Shown here one piece after another: positions 1 to 7,452 of a stretch of DNA of 64,000 nt; the first letter of the stretch is position 1, and every line of letters begins with the position of its first letter. A program made the translations under genes and the position numbers. Below the pieces are notes generated by a model. The model was not told the origin of the DNA. It made no database searches and saw only the letters and a list, made by a program, of their open reading frames with translations. The stretch lies in the NCBI GenBank assembly GCA_946480815.1, contig CAMLLB010000013.1, positions 1 through 64,000 of the forward strand, read 5' to 3'. Source of the DNA: an uncultured Flavobacteriales bacterium (lineage in GTDB: Bacteria; Bacteroidota; Bacteroidia; Flavobacteriales; Crocinitomicaceae).

Positions 1-2073
1 TCCCCACCACCTTCTCAAAAACCACTCTGCCGAAAGCAACGCAATAATCAGAACAAACATCCATTTCCAGTCAATTAACTCCTGGTAACCGGTATCTTCA
101 TATTGGATAGTCGTAATATCTCCACGCGTTTTAATTTCGTTGATCAATGCTTTGTATTGGTCCAATGTTTTGTACGAACCATTTGACTGAACGGCCAGTT
201 GATTTAAAGTCGAGAAATTGGCGCGTGTATCCTGGTCTTCCAATGAAATCTCATCCACCGCAAATGAACCGGCTTTCGTGTATTTCTTTCCGTTATTATC
301 AGCTACCACTTTCCAGTCATATGTTCCGGAAGCAAGCTGACCTACATTCAACTGGTAGAAATTTGCTGTCGGTGAAAACAACTGCTTAAACCCTTTCTCT
401 CCACGTTTTGTAATGGTCATTTCAATAGTTGGAGTAGTAATCAATTCCATTGATTCATTATAAAATTCCGCTTTAAAAATGATGTCTTCAATCGTGTTGA
501 ATCGTTTGGGCAAAGTGACGCGTAACGGCTCCCTATTCTGTTTTACCGAAATATATTGTGTCAACTTTTGAACGAATTCTTCGAAACCAACAGTCGTTTT
601 CTTCTGCATGAATTCTTTCATTTTCCAGCGCCACAAACCTTCTCCCAACACAAAGCCGATTTTTGATTTCTGGGTTTGAGAAACAGCGATCAAAGGATCA
701 TTCTTTGCAATATTCCCAATCCGTTGGTTCAAAACCACCACACTATTCGACGGAAGTTTATAAGTTCCGAATTTCGTACGCAAAGGAGTTAAAACAGGAA
801 CGATCGAAGTGAAATCCGCAGATAAACCAAACGAATTAAAACCTTTAGCCACGGCGGGATACACATCTTCAAATTGATTTCCGTTCGGGGCTTTCATTGC
901 CAAACCGTAATTCTGAAGCAAACTTGTGGTAACATTCGGTCCCAGGATCATTAAAACCGGAATTCCTTTGTCCTGCAACTGCTTGAATAAGGAAGCATTC
1001 GGTCGTAAACCATTCTCATACCAAACCACAAAATCAGGAAATTTTGTTCCCAATGAATAATTGGCAAGCAATTCTGATTGGATGACCGCTTCCTGGTCCA
1101 GTTCAAATACCGAACGAAGCGCCTGAACATCCGGATGCGGAGCACTTGCCAACAACAATACATTGCTTTTGGAATCAATAACTTCCACAAAACAGGTTTG
1201 CTGATTGTTATCCCTGGTAAACTCACCTCCGATCCGCTCCACTGAAACCGTAAAACGCTGATATCCTTTATTTTTAGCTAAAACGGTGAACAAAAATTCC
1301 TTCTGATCCAGGTTCGTATTACTTACTGTTGCTCTTTGGGATTGAACAACTTTTCCGTTCTGAATTAAATTTACCTGGTAAGAACCAAGCGGGACGCGCT
1401 GAAAATCAACCAGTGCCTGAATAGGAAATTCATTATTTAAAAATGCAATTTCATTGGAATTGACCGATCTCACCACAATATCCCGTTTCAGAGTGGTGTC
1501 GCCTACCGCCAATGAAAAAACCGGAGTCAATTCAATCCGTTCAGCTTCATACATCGGGTGAACTCCCTGGTTGTAATTTCCATCCGAAATTAAAACAATG
1601 GCCCCGATATTCCGGTTAAAGAACCGATCCTTGATTTGCTTGAATCCTGCTGCCAGGTCACTCGATTTATCGGCTAATGTAAGTTTGTCCAGGTCGCGCA
1701 CATTTGTTCCTACTGCGAGTTCCAAATATTCATATCCTTCTCCTAATGCCTGTGGTAATTCTTGTCTGAAATCCCCTATTTGCTTTTTTACACGACTGCT
1801 GTCCTTGTAATTCATCATGGAAGACGAAGAATCCACCAATGTAATGATCAAAGGCTTTTCCGGTCGGTAAGTGATCGTTTCCCAAACCAATCCGAGCAGT
1901 AATAACCCGATCAGGAAAAGGCTCAATGTTCGAAGTGAAAATAAAACGCGCAATTGGTTCCGTCCCCAGATCGATCTTTGTTCTGTCCTGAAATAATAAT
2001 AAAATGAGAAGCCTACAGCAAGTATTGATATAGGTAACAACCACCATAAAGAATGATCGGAAAAGTAATTCAT
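1..2073 (-). CDS. vWA-domain membrane protein (partial, C-terminus off the left edge)
   Basis: An open frame of 691 codons runs from ATG at 2073 to the window edge, so the stop is not visible. Two hydrophobic segments (about residues 9-28 and 45-64) precede a von Willebrand factor A-like domain whose MIDAS-type DxSxS is DSSSS at residues 81-85. A long periplasmic-looking region follows, then a last membrane segment near residues 671-686 and a basic LRRWW end. This is the plan of BatA-like and class-I-glutamine-amidotransferase-like membrane proteins common in Bacteroidota, but I cannot assign a specific role. Upstream, TATTTTCG close to the ATG resembles the -7 element. Only the last few residues are probably missing. 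Confidence 0.8.
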   Translation of the reverse strand, partial: MNYFSDHSLWWLLPISILAVGFSFYYYFRTEQRSIWGRNQLRVLFSLRTLSLFLIGLLLLGLVWETITYRPEKPLIITLVDSSSSMMNYKDSSRVKKQIGDFRQELPQALGEGYEYLELAVGTNVRDLDKLTLADKSSDLAAGFKQIKDRFFNRNIGAIVLISDGNYNQGVHPMYEAERIELTPVFSLAVGDTTLKRDIVVRSVNSNEIAFLNNEFPIQALVDFQRVPLGSYQVNLIQNGKVVQSQRATVSNTNLDQKEFLFTVLAKNKGYQRFTVSVERIGGEFTRDNNQQTCFVEVIDSKSNVLLLASAPHPDVQALRSVFELDQEAVIQSELLANYSLGTKFPDFVVWYENGLRPNASLFKQLQDKGIPVLMILGPNVTTSLLQNYGLAMKAPNGNQFEDVYPAVAKGFNSFGLSADFTSIVPVLTPLRTKFGTYKLPSNSVVVLNQRIGNIAKNDPLIAVSQTQKSKIGFVLGEGLWRWKMKEFMQKKTTVGFEEFVQKLTQYISVKQNREPLRVTLPKRFNTIEDIIFKAEFYNESMELITTPTIEMTITKRGEKGFKQLFSPTANFYQLNVGQLASGTYDWKVVADNNGKKYTKAGSFAVDEISLEDQDTRANFSTLNQLAVQSNGSYKTLDQYKALINEIKTRGDITTIQYEDTGYQELIDWKWMFVLIIALLSAEWFLRRWWG

Positions 2074-2091
2074 GCAACGAAAATACGCTTT

Positions 2092-3075
2092 TTACTTTTT
2101 TGTATTCGTTAAAGTGTATGAAATTCCTAATCCCAATACGGATTTAAATTGTGTACGCGGACCGGTTTTCCCTTTTGAATCACGAATATCAATGTCATCA
2201 TCGTAAATTAAATTCCATTGAAGCGATGCCTGAAACCATTTATTTACTTTAAATGTGAAGATATTCTCAAAGTTTACGTCGATATTTTGCGGATTGTTCG
2301 TGTAATTGCTAAACAACTCCAAACGCGTCTTCATTTCGATGTTCTTGACCAATTCTTTTTGGAAACGCAATCTGAAATATGCTCCGATCTCATTTCTGAA
2401 GCGCAAACCTCTTTTCAGGACATTTCCACTGGTATCCAATTCGGCAGCTTGCACCCCGAATGCTCCTGCATCAGCCAAGCGCTGGTCATTTACAAAAGTC
2501 ATCTTGGCTGCGATCGGAGATAAATACACATTGAAATAATCTACCGGTGCATATTCGATACCTAATGAGAAATTAGCGTATCCGGGAGCCATGAACCGTG
2601 AAATCGGAACAGAATCATTCGGGAAACTGAAACCGTCCAGGAATTGTGTCCTGAATCCGCCAATTGCCGTTGCAAACCAATGCTTCTTGAACTCATAACC
2701 AATGGAAGTAGCCAAATCGATCCGGTCATCCGTCTTTTGTAATCCTTGCACTTTTCCCAATGAATCGGTGTAATACATACCTCCTAAAGCCAACTTCACA
2801 TCATTCGTCCATTTAACCCTTCTGTGCTGATAAATAGCAGAAAAATCTATAAAACCCAATACAGCTACGTTATTTCTACCACCGGCTGCCCAGTTGACAA
2901 AAGCAGTTTGCGACCCTGATAAACCAAACAAACTGGTCACAGTCCACCTTTTAGGCATCAACGAATCATGAAGTGCATCGAGTTTTTTAATGTCTTCACG
3001 CAGTTTTTCAGCATCAGTCTGAGAATAAGCAATCGACCCGGCAAGTAATGTCAGGATTAGCATGATGATCTTCAT
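2092..3075 (-). CDS. DUF3078 family exported protein
   Basis: A 327-residue protein with an N-terminal signal peptide (about residues 1-18, ending AYSQ). The segment around QTAFVNWAAGGRNNVAVLG is the hallmark of DUF3078 proteins of Bacteroidota. Many alternating beta-strand stretches suggest an outer-membrane beta-barrel, which is an inference. The ATG at 3075 is preferred over a TTG six bases upstream because it gives a clean MKII signal-peptide start. It lies 18 bp upstream of the vWA gene on the same strand, so the two may be co-transcribed. A TATTTTTG -7-like element sits at 3097-3104. No function is known for the family. Confidence 0.85.
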   Translation of the reverse strand: MKIIMLILTLLAGSIAYSQTDAEKLREDIKKLDALHDSLMPKRWTVTSLFGLSGSQTAFVNWAAGGRNNVAVLGFIDFSAIYQHRRVKWTNDVKLALGGMYYTDSLGKVQGLQKTDDRIDLATSIGYEFKKHWFATAIGGFRTQFLDGFSFPNDSVPISRFMAPGYANFSLGIEYAPVDYFNVYLSPIAAKMTFVNDQRLADAGAFGVQAAELDTSGNVLKRGLRFRNEIGAYFRLRFQKELVKNIEMKTRLELFSNYTNNPQNIDVNFENIFTFKVNKWFQASLQWNLIYDDDIDIRDSKGKTGPRTQFKSVLGLGISYTLTNTKK

Positions 3076-3180
3076 AATCAATTCGGTTTTTATTTACAAA
3101 AATAGTTAAACCAACAAAGTAAATTAACAATCCTTGCTTTAGATTCCAACCACAGGCAGTGAATAAACAAAGAAAATGAG

Positions 3181-3188
3181 TAAATTTG
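3181..3188 (+). promoter_or_regulatory. TAnnTTTG promoter element for the thiolase gene
   Basis: TAAATTTG matches the Bacteroidota -7 consensus TAnnTTTG and lies 21 bases before the ATG at 3210. No convincing TTTG -33 box was found at the usual spacing. Confidence 0.55.
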
Positions 3189-3209
3189 GGTTCGAAATTT
3201 AAAATTGCT

Positions 3210-4388
3210 ATGTCGAAAGAAGTATACATTGTTGCCGCTGTCCGCACCCCAATGGGAGCGTTTATGGGTGGTTTATCATCTATTCCTGCTACACAGCTGG
3301 GATCAGTTGCTATTAAAGGAGCATTAGACAGATCAGGATTAAAGCCTGAATTAGTCGATGAAGTTTTCATGGGAAATGTGCTGCAAGCAGGTGTTGGACA
3401 AGCTCCTGCACGTCAGGCTGCCTTAGGAGCGGGATTACCGATTGCCGTTCCTTGTACTACCGTAAATAAAGTATGTGCTTCCGGAATGAAAGCGATCATG
3501 TTGGGTGCTCAAACCATTTTGGCAGGTGACAATGAAATCGTTGTTGCAGGTGGAATGGAAAATATGAGCCAGACTCCACATTACCTTGACGGAAGAAACG
3601 GTACAAAATTCGGGAACATTGCACTATTGGACGGAATTACCAAAGACGGATTATTGGATGTTTACAGCAAAGTTCCAATGGGAACATGCGCTGAAAAAAC
3701 AGCTCAAAAATACAACTTCACACGTGAAGACCAGGATAACTTTGCGATCACTTCATACAAGCGTGCTGCTGCAGCATGGGAAGCCGGAAAATTCAATGAC
3801 GAAATTGTTGGAGTTTCTGTTCCTCAACGCAAAGGCGACCCGATTCTATTGGTTGAAGATGAAGAATACAAAAACGTATTTTTAGATAAAATCCCTTCAT
3901 TGAAACCGGCTTTCGATAAAGAAGGAACAATTACAGCCGCAAATGCTTCTACATTAAACGACGGAGCTTCTGCATTAATCCTTGCTTCGAAAGAAGCGGT
4001 TGAAAAACACGGATTGAAAGCAATTGCAAAAATCGTAAGCTATGCGGATGCTGAACAAGAGCCTGAGTTCTTTACAACTGCACCTTCTAAAGCAGTTCCA
4101 AAAGCATTGGCAAAAGCAGGTTTGACAACCGACCAGGTAGATTTCTGGGAATTGAACCAGGCATTCTCTGTTGTTGGATTGGCAAATACACAGATCTTAG
4201 GATTGGATCCTGCGAAAGTGGATGTGAACGGTGGAGCTGTTGCTTTGGGTCACCCACTTGGAAACTCCGGATCTCGTATCATTGTAACACTGATCCACGT
4301 ATTGAAACAAAACGGAGGAAAAATCGGTGGTGCAGGAATCTGTAACGGAGGCGGTGGCGCTTCTGCAATGATTATCGAGAATATCTAA
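3210..4388 (+). CDS. Acetyl-CoA C-acyltransferase (thiolase)
   Basis: A 392-residue thiolase that condenses or cleaves acyl-CoA in beta-oxidation or acetoacetyl-CoA formation. Visible motifs are the nucleophile Cys89 in VNKVCASGMKA, the active-site His in GGAVALGHPLG near residue 349 and the second catalytic Cys in CNGGGGASA near the C-terminus. Length is normal for the family. The ATG at 3210 (MSKEVYIV) is preferred over an upstream TTG because it matches the family start. It is a single-gene unit between a promoter element and a palindromic hairpin at its 3' end. The degradative and biosynthetic types cannot be separated from sequence alone. Confidence 0.93.
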   Translation: MSKEVYIVAAVRTPMGAFMGGLSSIPATQLGSVAIKGALDRSGLKPELVDEVFMGNVLQAGVGQAPARQAALGAGLPIAVPCTTVNKVCASGMKAIMLGAQTILAGDNEIVVAGGMENMSQTPHYLDGRNGTKFGNIALLDGITKDGLLDVYSKVPMGTCAEKTAQKYNFTREDQDNFAITSYKRAAAAWEAGKFNDEIVGVSVPQRKGDPILLVEDEEYKNVFLDKIPSLKPAFDKEGTITAANASTLNDGASALILASKEAVEKHGLKAIAKIVSYADAEQEPEFFTTAPSKAVPKALAKAGLTTDQVDFWELNQAFSVVGLANTQILGLDPAKVDVNGGAVALGHPLGNSGSRIIVTLIHVLKQNGGKIGGAGICNGGGGASAMIIENI

Positions 4389-4406
4389 GATAAAATCTAT
4401 ATAACA

Positions 4407-4442
4407 AACAGTAGGGGCGGAAAATTTTCCGCCCCTACTGTT
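4407..4442. repeat. 36-bp perfect palindrome with GTAG foot (type A)
   Basis: The left arm AACAGTAGGGGCGGAAAA at 4407-4424 is mirrored exactly by 4425-4442. It lies 19 bp after the thiolase stop and could act as a bidirectional terminator. The GTAGGGGCG foot is shared with the palindromes at 4478-4519 and 43701-43740. Confidence 0.85.
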
Positions 4443-4477
4443 ATGCGTTACTGATCCAAAAATAATGAACCAGATAT

Positions 4478-4519
4478 AAAACAAGTAGGGGCGCGATTAA
4501 TCGCGCCCCTACTTGTTTT
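4478..4519. repeat. 42-bp perfect palindrome with GTAG foot (type B)
   Basis: Arms 4478-4498 and 4499-4519 are exact inverted copies; the core is GTAGGGGCGCGATT and its complement. The central 40 bp recur exactly at 43701-43740. It sits just 3' of yajC and 35 bp from the type A palindrome, so two palindromes separate the convergent thiolase and yajC genes. Confidence 0.88.
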
Positions 4520-4530
4520 CATTTAAATAA

Positions 4531-4794
4531 TTAAGCCTGTGCTCCAAGGTTTTCAGCAACTGCCGTAGAAATTGCAGATTTTTCAAAACGCAATTTGGTA
4601 CCTTCCGAACTGATCAAAACTGTAGTATCTGTAATCTCAAGGATTTTCCCGTGAATTCCACCGATAGTAACCACTTTATCTCCTTGCTTTAAATTCTCAC
4701 GAAATGATTTAAGCTCTTTTTGTTTTTTCTGTTGCGGTCGAATTAAAAAGAAGTAAAACACCACCAACATCAACACGAGCATTATAATTTGCAT
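4531..4794 (-). CDS. yajC: Preprotein translocase subunit YajC
   Basis: An 87-residue protein with one N-terminal membrane helix (about residues 3-18), the conserved FLIRPQQKKQKE basic stretch just after it, and a small beta-domain containing GDKVVTIGGIHGKI. This is the complete YajC pattern. It associates with SecDF in the inner membrane during protein export. It is the last gene of the leuDH-nusB-DUF1573-yajC run on the minus strand, 88 bp from its neighbour. Confidence 0.95.
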   Translation of the reverse strand: MQIIMLVLMLVVFYFFLIRPQQKKQKELKSFRENLKQGDKVVTIGGIHGKILEITDTTVLISSEGTKLRFEKSAISTAVAENLGAQA

Positions 4795-4830
4795 AACTCT
4801 ATTTTTTATTTAACTATTACTAATCTAAGG

Positions 4831-4880
4831 TTCAAGCGTTAAAAAAGTTCAATGACTGAACGTTTGAACATTTGAACCGT
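4831..4880. repeat. GTTCAA/TTGAAC-rich intergenic element
   Basis: The stretch between yajC and the DUF1573 gene holds several copies of GTTCAA and its complement TTGAAC, starting with GGTTCAAGCG and ending TTTGAACC, and can fold on itself. A similar stretch lies at about 37536-37622. Significance is unknown. Confidence 0.4.
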
Positions 4881-4882
4881 TT

Positions 4883-5287
4883 CTACTTTATTATCGTTGC
4901 CTCAACTACCACTTTGGTGTTTGGAGGCGTTGTATTTGACACAATAGTCACGCTTCTTGTAACCGGTCCTTCTGAAAAAGATTCGGTCTTTACATCTGCT
5001 TTCACAAATCCTTTTTCTCCCGGAGGAATCGGTTCTTTACTCCAATCCGCAACTGTACAAGAACAAGATCCCGAAACATCAGACAAAACCAATGGCTGGT
5101 CACCGGTGTTCTCTACTACAAAGTTAGCGTGAATTACTTCACCTCTTGCAATTTTTCCTGCATTAAAAACGCTAGGAACTTTCATAGTAGTCTTGTACCC
5201 AACAATTTCTGCAGGAGAATCAGATCCGCAAGCGGATAAAAAGGCCATCCCGATAGCTATCGGGACCAAAAACACAATTTTTCTCAT
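4883..5287 (-). CDS. DUF1573 family lipoprotein
   Basis: A 134-residue protein with a lipoprotein signal (lipobox LSAC, Cys20) and one DUF1573 immunoglobulin-like domain, recognised by the FVVENTGDQPLVL and SGSCSCTVADWSKEPIPPGEKG stretches. The family is widespread in Bacteroidota and is typically found next to yajC and nusB, as here; its role is unknown. It starts 4 bp after the nusB stop. Oddly, an 18-bp perfect palindrome (5248-5265) that also occurs intergenically in this window lies inside the signal-peptide codons and encodes the VPIAIG residues. Confidence 0.9.
   Translation of the reverse strand: MRKIVFLVPIAIGMAFLSACGSDSPAEIVGYKTTMKVPSVFNAGKIARGEVIHANFVVENTGDQPLVLSDVSGSCSCTVADWSKEPIPPGEKGFVKADVKTESFSEGPVTRSVTIVSNTTPPNTKVVVEATIIK
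5248..5265. repeat. 18-bp palindrome inside the lipoprotein signal-peptide codons
   Basis: TCCCGATAGCTATCGGGA, identical to the intergenic copy at 55793-55810 and close to the degenerate copy at 24251-24268. Here it is read in frame as part of a lipoprotein signal peptide. Confidence 0.8.
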
Positions 5288-5291
5288 AACA

Positions 5292-6239
5292 TTAATCCAT
5301 TAAACCTCTTCCGAGTTTAGAAATTTTACCATCTTTTGCCAATCTATCAACGGCTTTATCGAGAATTCCGTTGATAAATCCATGACTTTTTGGAGTTGAG
5401 TAGAATTTTGAGATCTCAATATACTCGTTCAAAGTGACCTTTTTCGGAATACTCTTGAATACCTGCAATTCCGTAATTGCCATTTTCAACAGGAGAATAT
5501 CCATTTTTGCAATTCGCTCCAACTCCCAGTTATCCGTTAATTCATCAATCAACTTCAAATTTTCAGAATCCATCGAAATGGTCTTACGAAGTAAAGTACG
5601 GATGAATTCCTGCTCATCTTCTTTGTCTTTGTATAAAGGCATCGCAATAAACTTCTCACCTTCTTCCATTGCTTTGATCGATTTGATTGCCATTTGACAT
5701 GCCAAATCAATATCATCCAGCCAATGAATGCTTTTCTCTTCAAAGAAGTGATAAATTAAAGGGGAATTTGCGATCTCTGCTTTAAACAAGTTGATCATGA
5801 AGTTCTTATCTTCTTCAAAACCTGTTGCTTCACTATTCATATGAGCAAACCAGGTTTCCCCTTCTCTCATCTGAAGATAGATCTTGCGGAACATTTCGTG
5901 ATATTCATCACCGATCCAGTTTACAGAACGGTCTTCGGAAGCCTCACGCAGCGAATAACTGTCCTGCAACGTTTGAATAACAATTGAATCCACAAACTTC
6001 CTGTTTGGGTTCAAATCTTCCTCCGTCGGACGGATCTTCTTTTTATTTTCTTCAATACGATGTTCTGCAATGTCTTTCAATTCACCGAAACTCAACAATA
6101 AATACAGGTAAAGATCGTAAATGCGATCTACCGCCTGCATCAGTTCGTTTTCGGTTTTCTTGATGCTTTCCTCATCTCCCTGGAAATAAGCGTAAAGCGC
6201 CTGCAAAACTTTGATTCGTAAATGTCTTCTATTCAGCAT
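5292..6239 (-). CDS. nusB: Transcription antitermination factor NusB (long form)
   Basis: 315 residues, about twice the size of E. coli NusB. The first residues MLNRRHLRIKVLQALYAYFQG and the C-terminal part (LLLKMAITELQ, then KKVTLNEYIEISKFYSTPKSHGFINGILDKA) carry the NusB fold. The middle holds the extra helical sequence typical of Bacteroidota NusB. NusB binds boxA RNA with NusE (S10) and supports rRNA transcription. It lies between leuDH and the DUF1573 lipoprotein gene with short gaps (21 and 4 bp), so it is probably co-transcribed. Confidence 0.92.
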   Translation of the reverse strand: MLNRRHLRIKVLQALYAYFQGDEESIKKTENELMQAVDRIYDLYLYLLLSFGELKDIAEHRIEENKKKIRPTEEDLNPNRKFVDSIVIQTLQDSYSLREASEDRSVNWIGDEYHEMFRKIYLQMREGETWFAHMNSEATGFEEDKNFMINLFKAEIANSPLIYHFFEEKSIHWLDDIDLACQMAIKSIKAMEEGEKFIAMPLYKDKEDEQEFIRTLLRKTISMDSENLKLIDELTDNWELERIAKMDILLLKMAITELQVFKSIPKKVTLNEYIEISKFYSTPKSHGFINGILDKAVDRLAKDGKISKLGRGLMD

Positions 6240-6260
6240 TATAAACTACTCTCCTATCTT

Positions 6261-7358
6261 TTATAGTGGTAATTTTACTTTACCGATCGATTCGATGCGC
6301 TCTTCAGCGATCTTATTTGCAATCTGGTAAGTCGGAACACCTTCAGCACTTGAACGGGAAACAATATTTCCGATCGTTGTGTAGATCTCTTCTGCTTTCG
6401 CCATCGACCATTGCGGGGATAAACCTGCCACTTCAGAATAACAATTGATCACACCACCAGCATTCAATGTAAAATCAGGAGCATAAATGATTCCTTTATC
6501 TTTCACCAACTGACCGTGAACTTTCTCATCTGCCAACTGGTTGTTTGCTGCTCCTGCAATAATTGAACACTTCAAACGATTGATCGTGTTATCGTTTACA
6601 GTTGCTCCCAATGCACACGGCGCATAAATATCCATCGGTACATCGTAAATCTCATCCAATCCAACCACTTTTACTCCGTATTCATTGGAAACACGCTTCA
6701 AAGTCTCTTCATGGATATCCGTAATTGTTACTTCAGCTCCTTCAGAAACCAGGTGCTTCACCAGGTACTCACCAACGTGACCAACTCCCTGAACAGCTAC
6801 TTTTTTACCAGCCAAAGAATCAGAACCGAATTGCTGGCTCGCACATGCCTTCATTCCCATATATACTCCATAAGCAGTTACAGGAGAAGGATCACCACTC
6901 TTTCCTGGCAAACCAACCACGTGATCTGTTTCCATAGAAACCCAAACCATATCAACCGGTGAAATACCTACATCTTCTGCAGTAATATATTTTCCAGCCA
7001 ATGAGTTTACGAATTTCCCGAAACGACGGAATAAGGCTTCCGACTTCATAGAGCGTGAATCTCCGATGATCACCGCTTTTCCACCACCCAAATTCAATCC
7101 TGAAATTGAGTTCTTGTATGTCATACCTCTTGAAAGACGCAATACATCATTCAAAGCCTCCATTTCATTGTTGTACATCCACATACGGGTTCCTCCTAGT
7201 GCAGGTCCCAGAACGGTGTTATGTACAGCAATAATTGCTTTCAGACCAGTTGCAGTATCGTTACAGAATAACAATTGCTCGTGGTTATACATACTCATTT
7301 GAGAAATAACGGGGTTTTCAGCCAGATTTAGATCTTTGACTTCTTTTACTTCAAACAT
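6261..7358 (-). CDS. Glu/Leu/Phe/Val-type amino acid dehydrogenase
   Basis: 365 residues with the amino-acid dehydrogenase signature GPALGGTRMW (51-60), substrate and catalytic lysines at K82 and K94 (SGLNLGGGKAV) and a Rossmann motif VAVQGVGHVGEYL near residue 200. It performs NAD-dependent oxidative deamination of branched-chain or aromatic amino acids in the cytoplasm; leucine or valine is the likeliest substrate by family. It is the first gene of the run that continues into nusB. Confidence 0.9.
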   Translation of the reverse strand: MFEVKEVKDLNLAENPVISQMSMYNHEQLLFCNDTATGLKAIIAVHNTVLGPALGGTRMWMYNNEMEALNDVLRLSRGMTYKNSISGLNLGGGKAVIIGDSRSMKSEALFRRFGKFVNSLAGKYITAEDVGISPVDMVWVSMETDHVVGLPGKSGDPSPVTAYGVYMGMKACASQQFGSDSLAGKKVAVQGVGHVGEYLVKHLVSEGAEVTITDIHEETLKRVSNEYGVKVVGLDEIYDVPMDIYAPCALGATVNDNTINRLKCSIIAGAANNQLADEKVHGQLVKDKGIIYAPDFTLNAGGVINCYSEVAGLSPQWSMAKAEEIYTTIGNIVSRSSAEGVPTYQIANKIAEERIESIGKVKLPL

Positions 7359-7394
7359 ACGCGACTTTTAATCTTTTATTTCAATGCGAATGGC

Positions 7395-7402
7395 TAATTT
7401 TG
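7395..7402 (+). promoter_or_regulatory. Possible -7 element for the ABC exporter gene
   Basis: TAATTTTG fits TAnnTTTG and lies 50 bases before the ATG at 7453. No clear -33 box was identified. Confidence 0.35.
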
Positions 7403-7452
7403 TGATTCGAACAAAATCGCATTAGCGCTCGCAAAAATAGGAAATTTATCGA

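Noticed and set aside
3014..3370. Reading frame on the minus strand overlapping the thiolase start
   Set aside because: It covers the promoter of the thiolase gene and the start of the DUF3078 gene, matches no family, and the real frames on both sides are secure.
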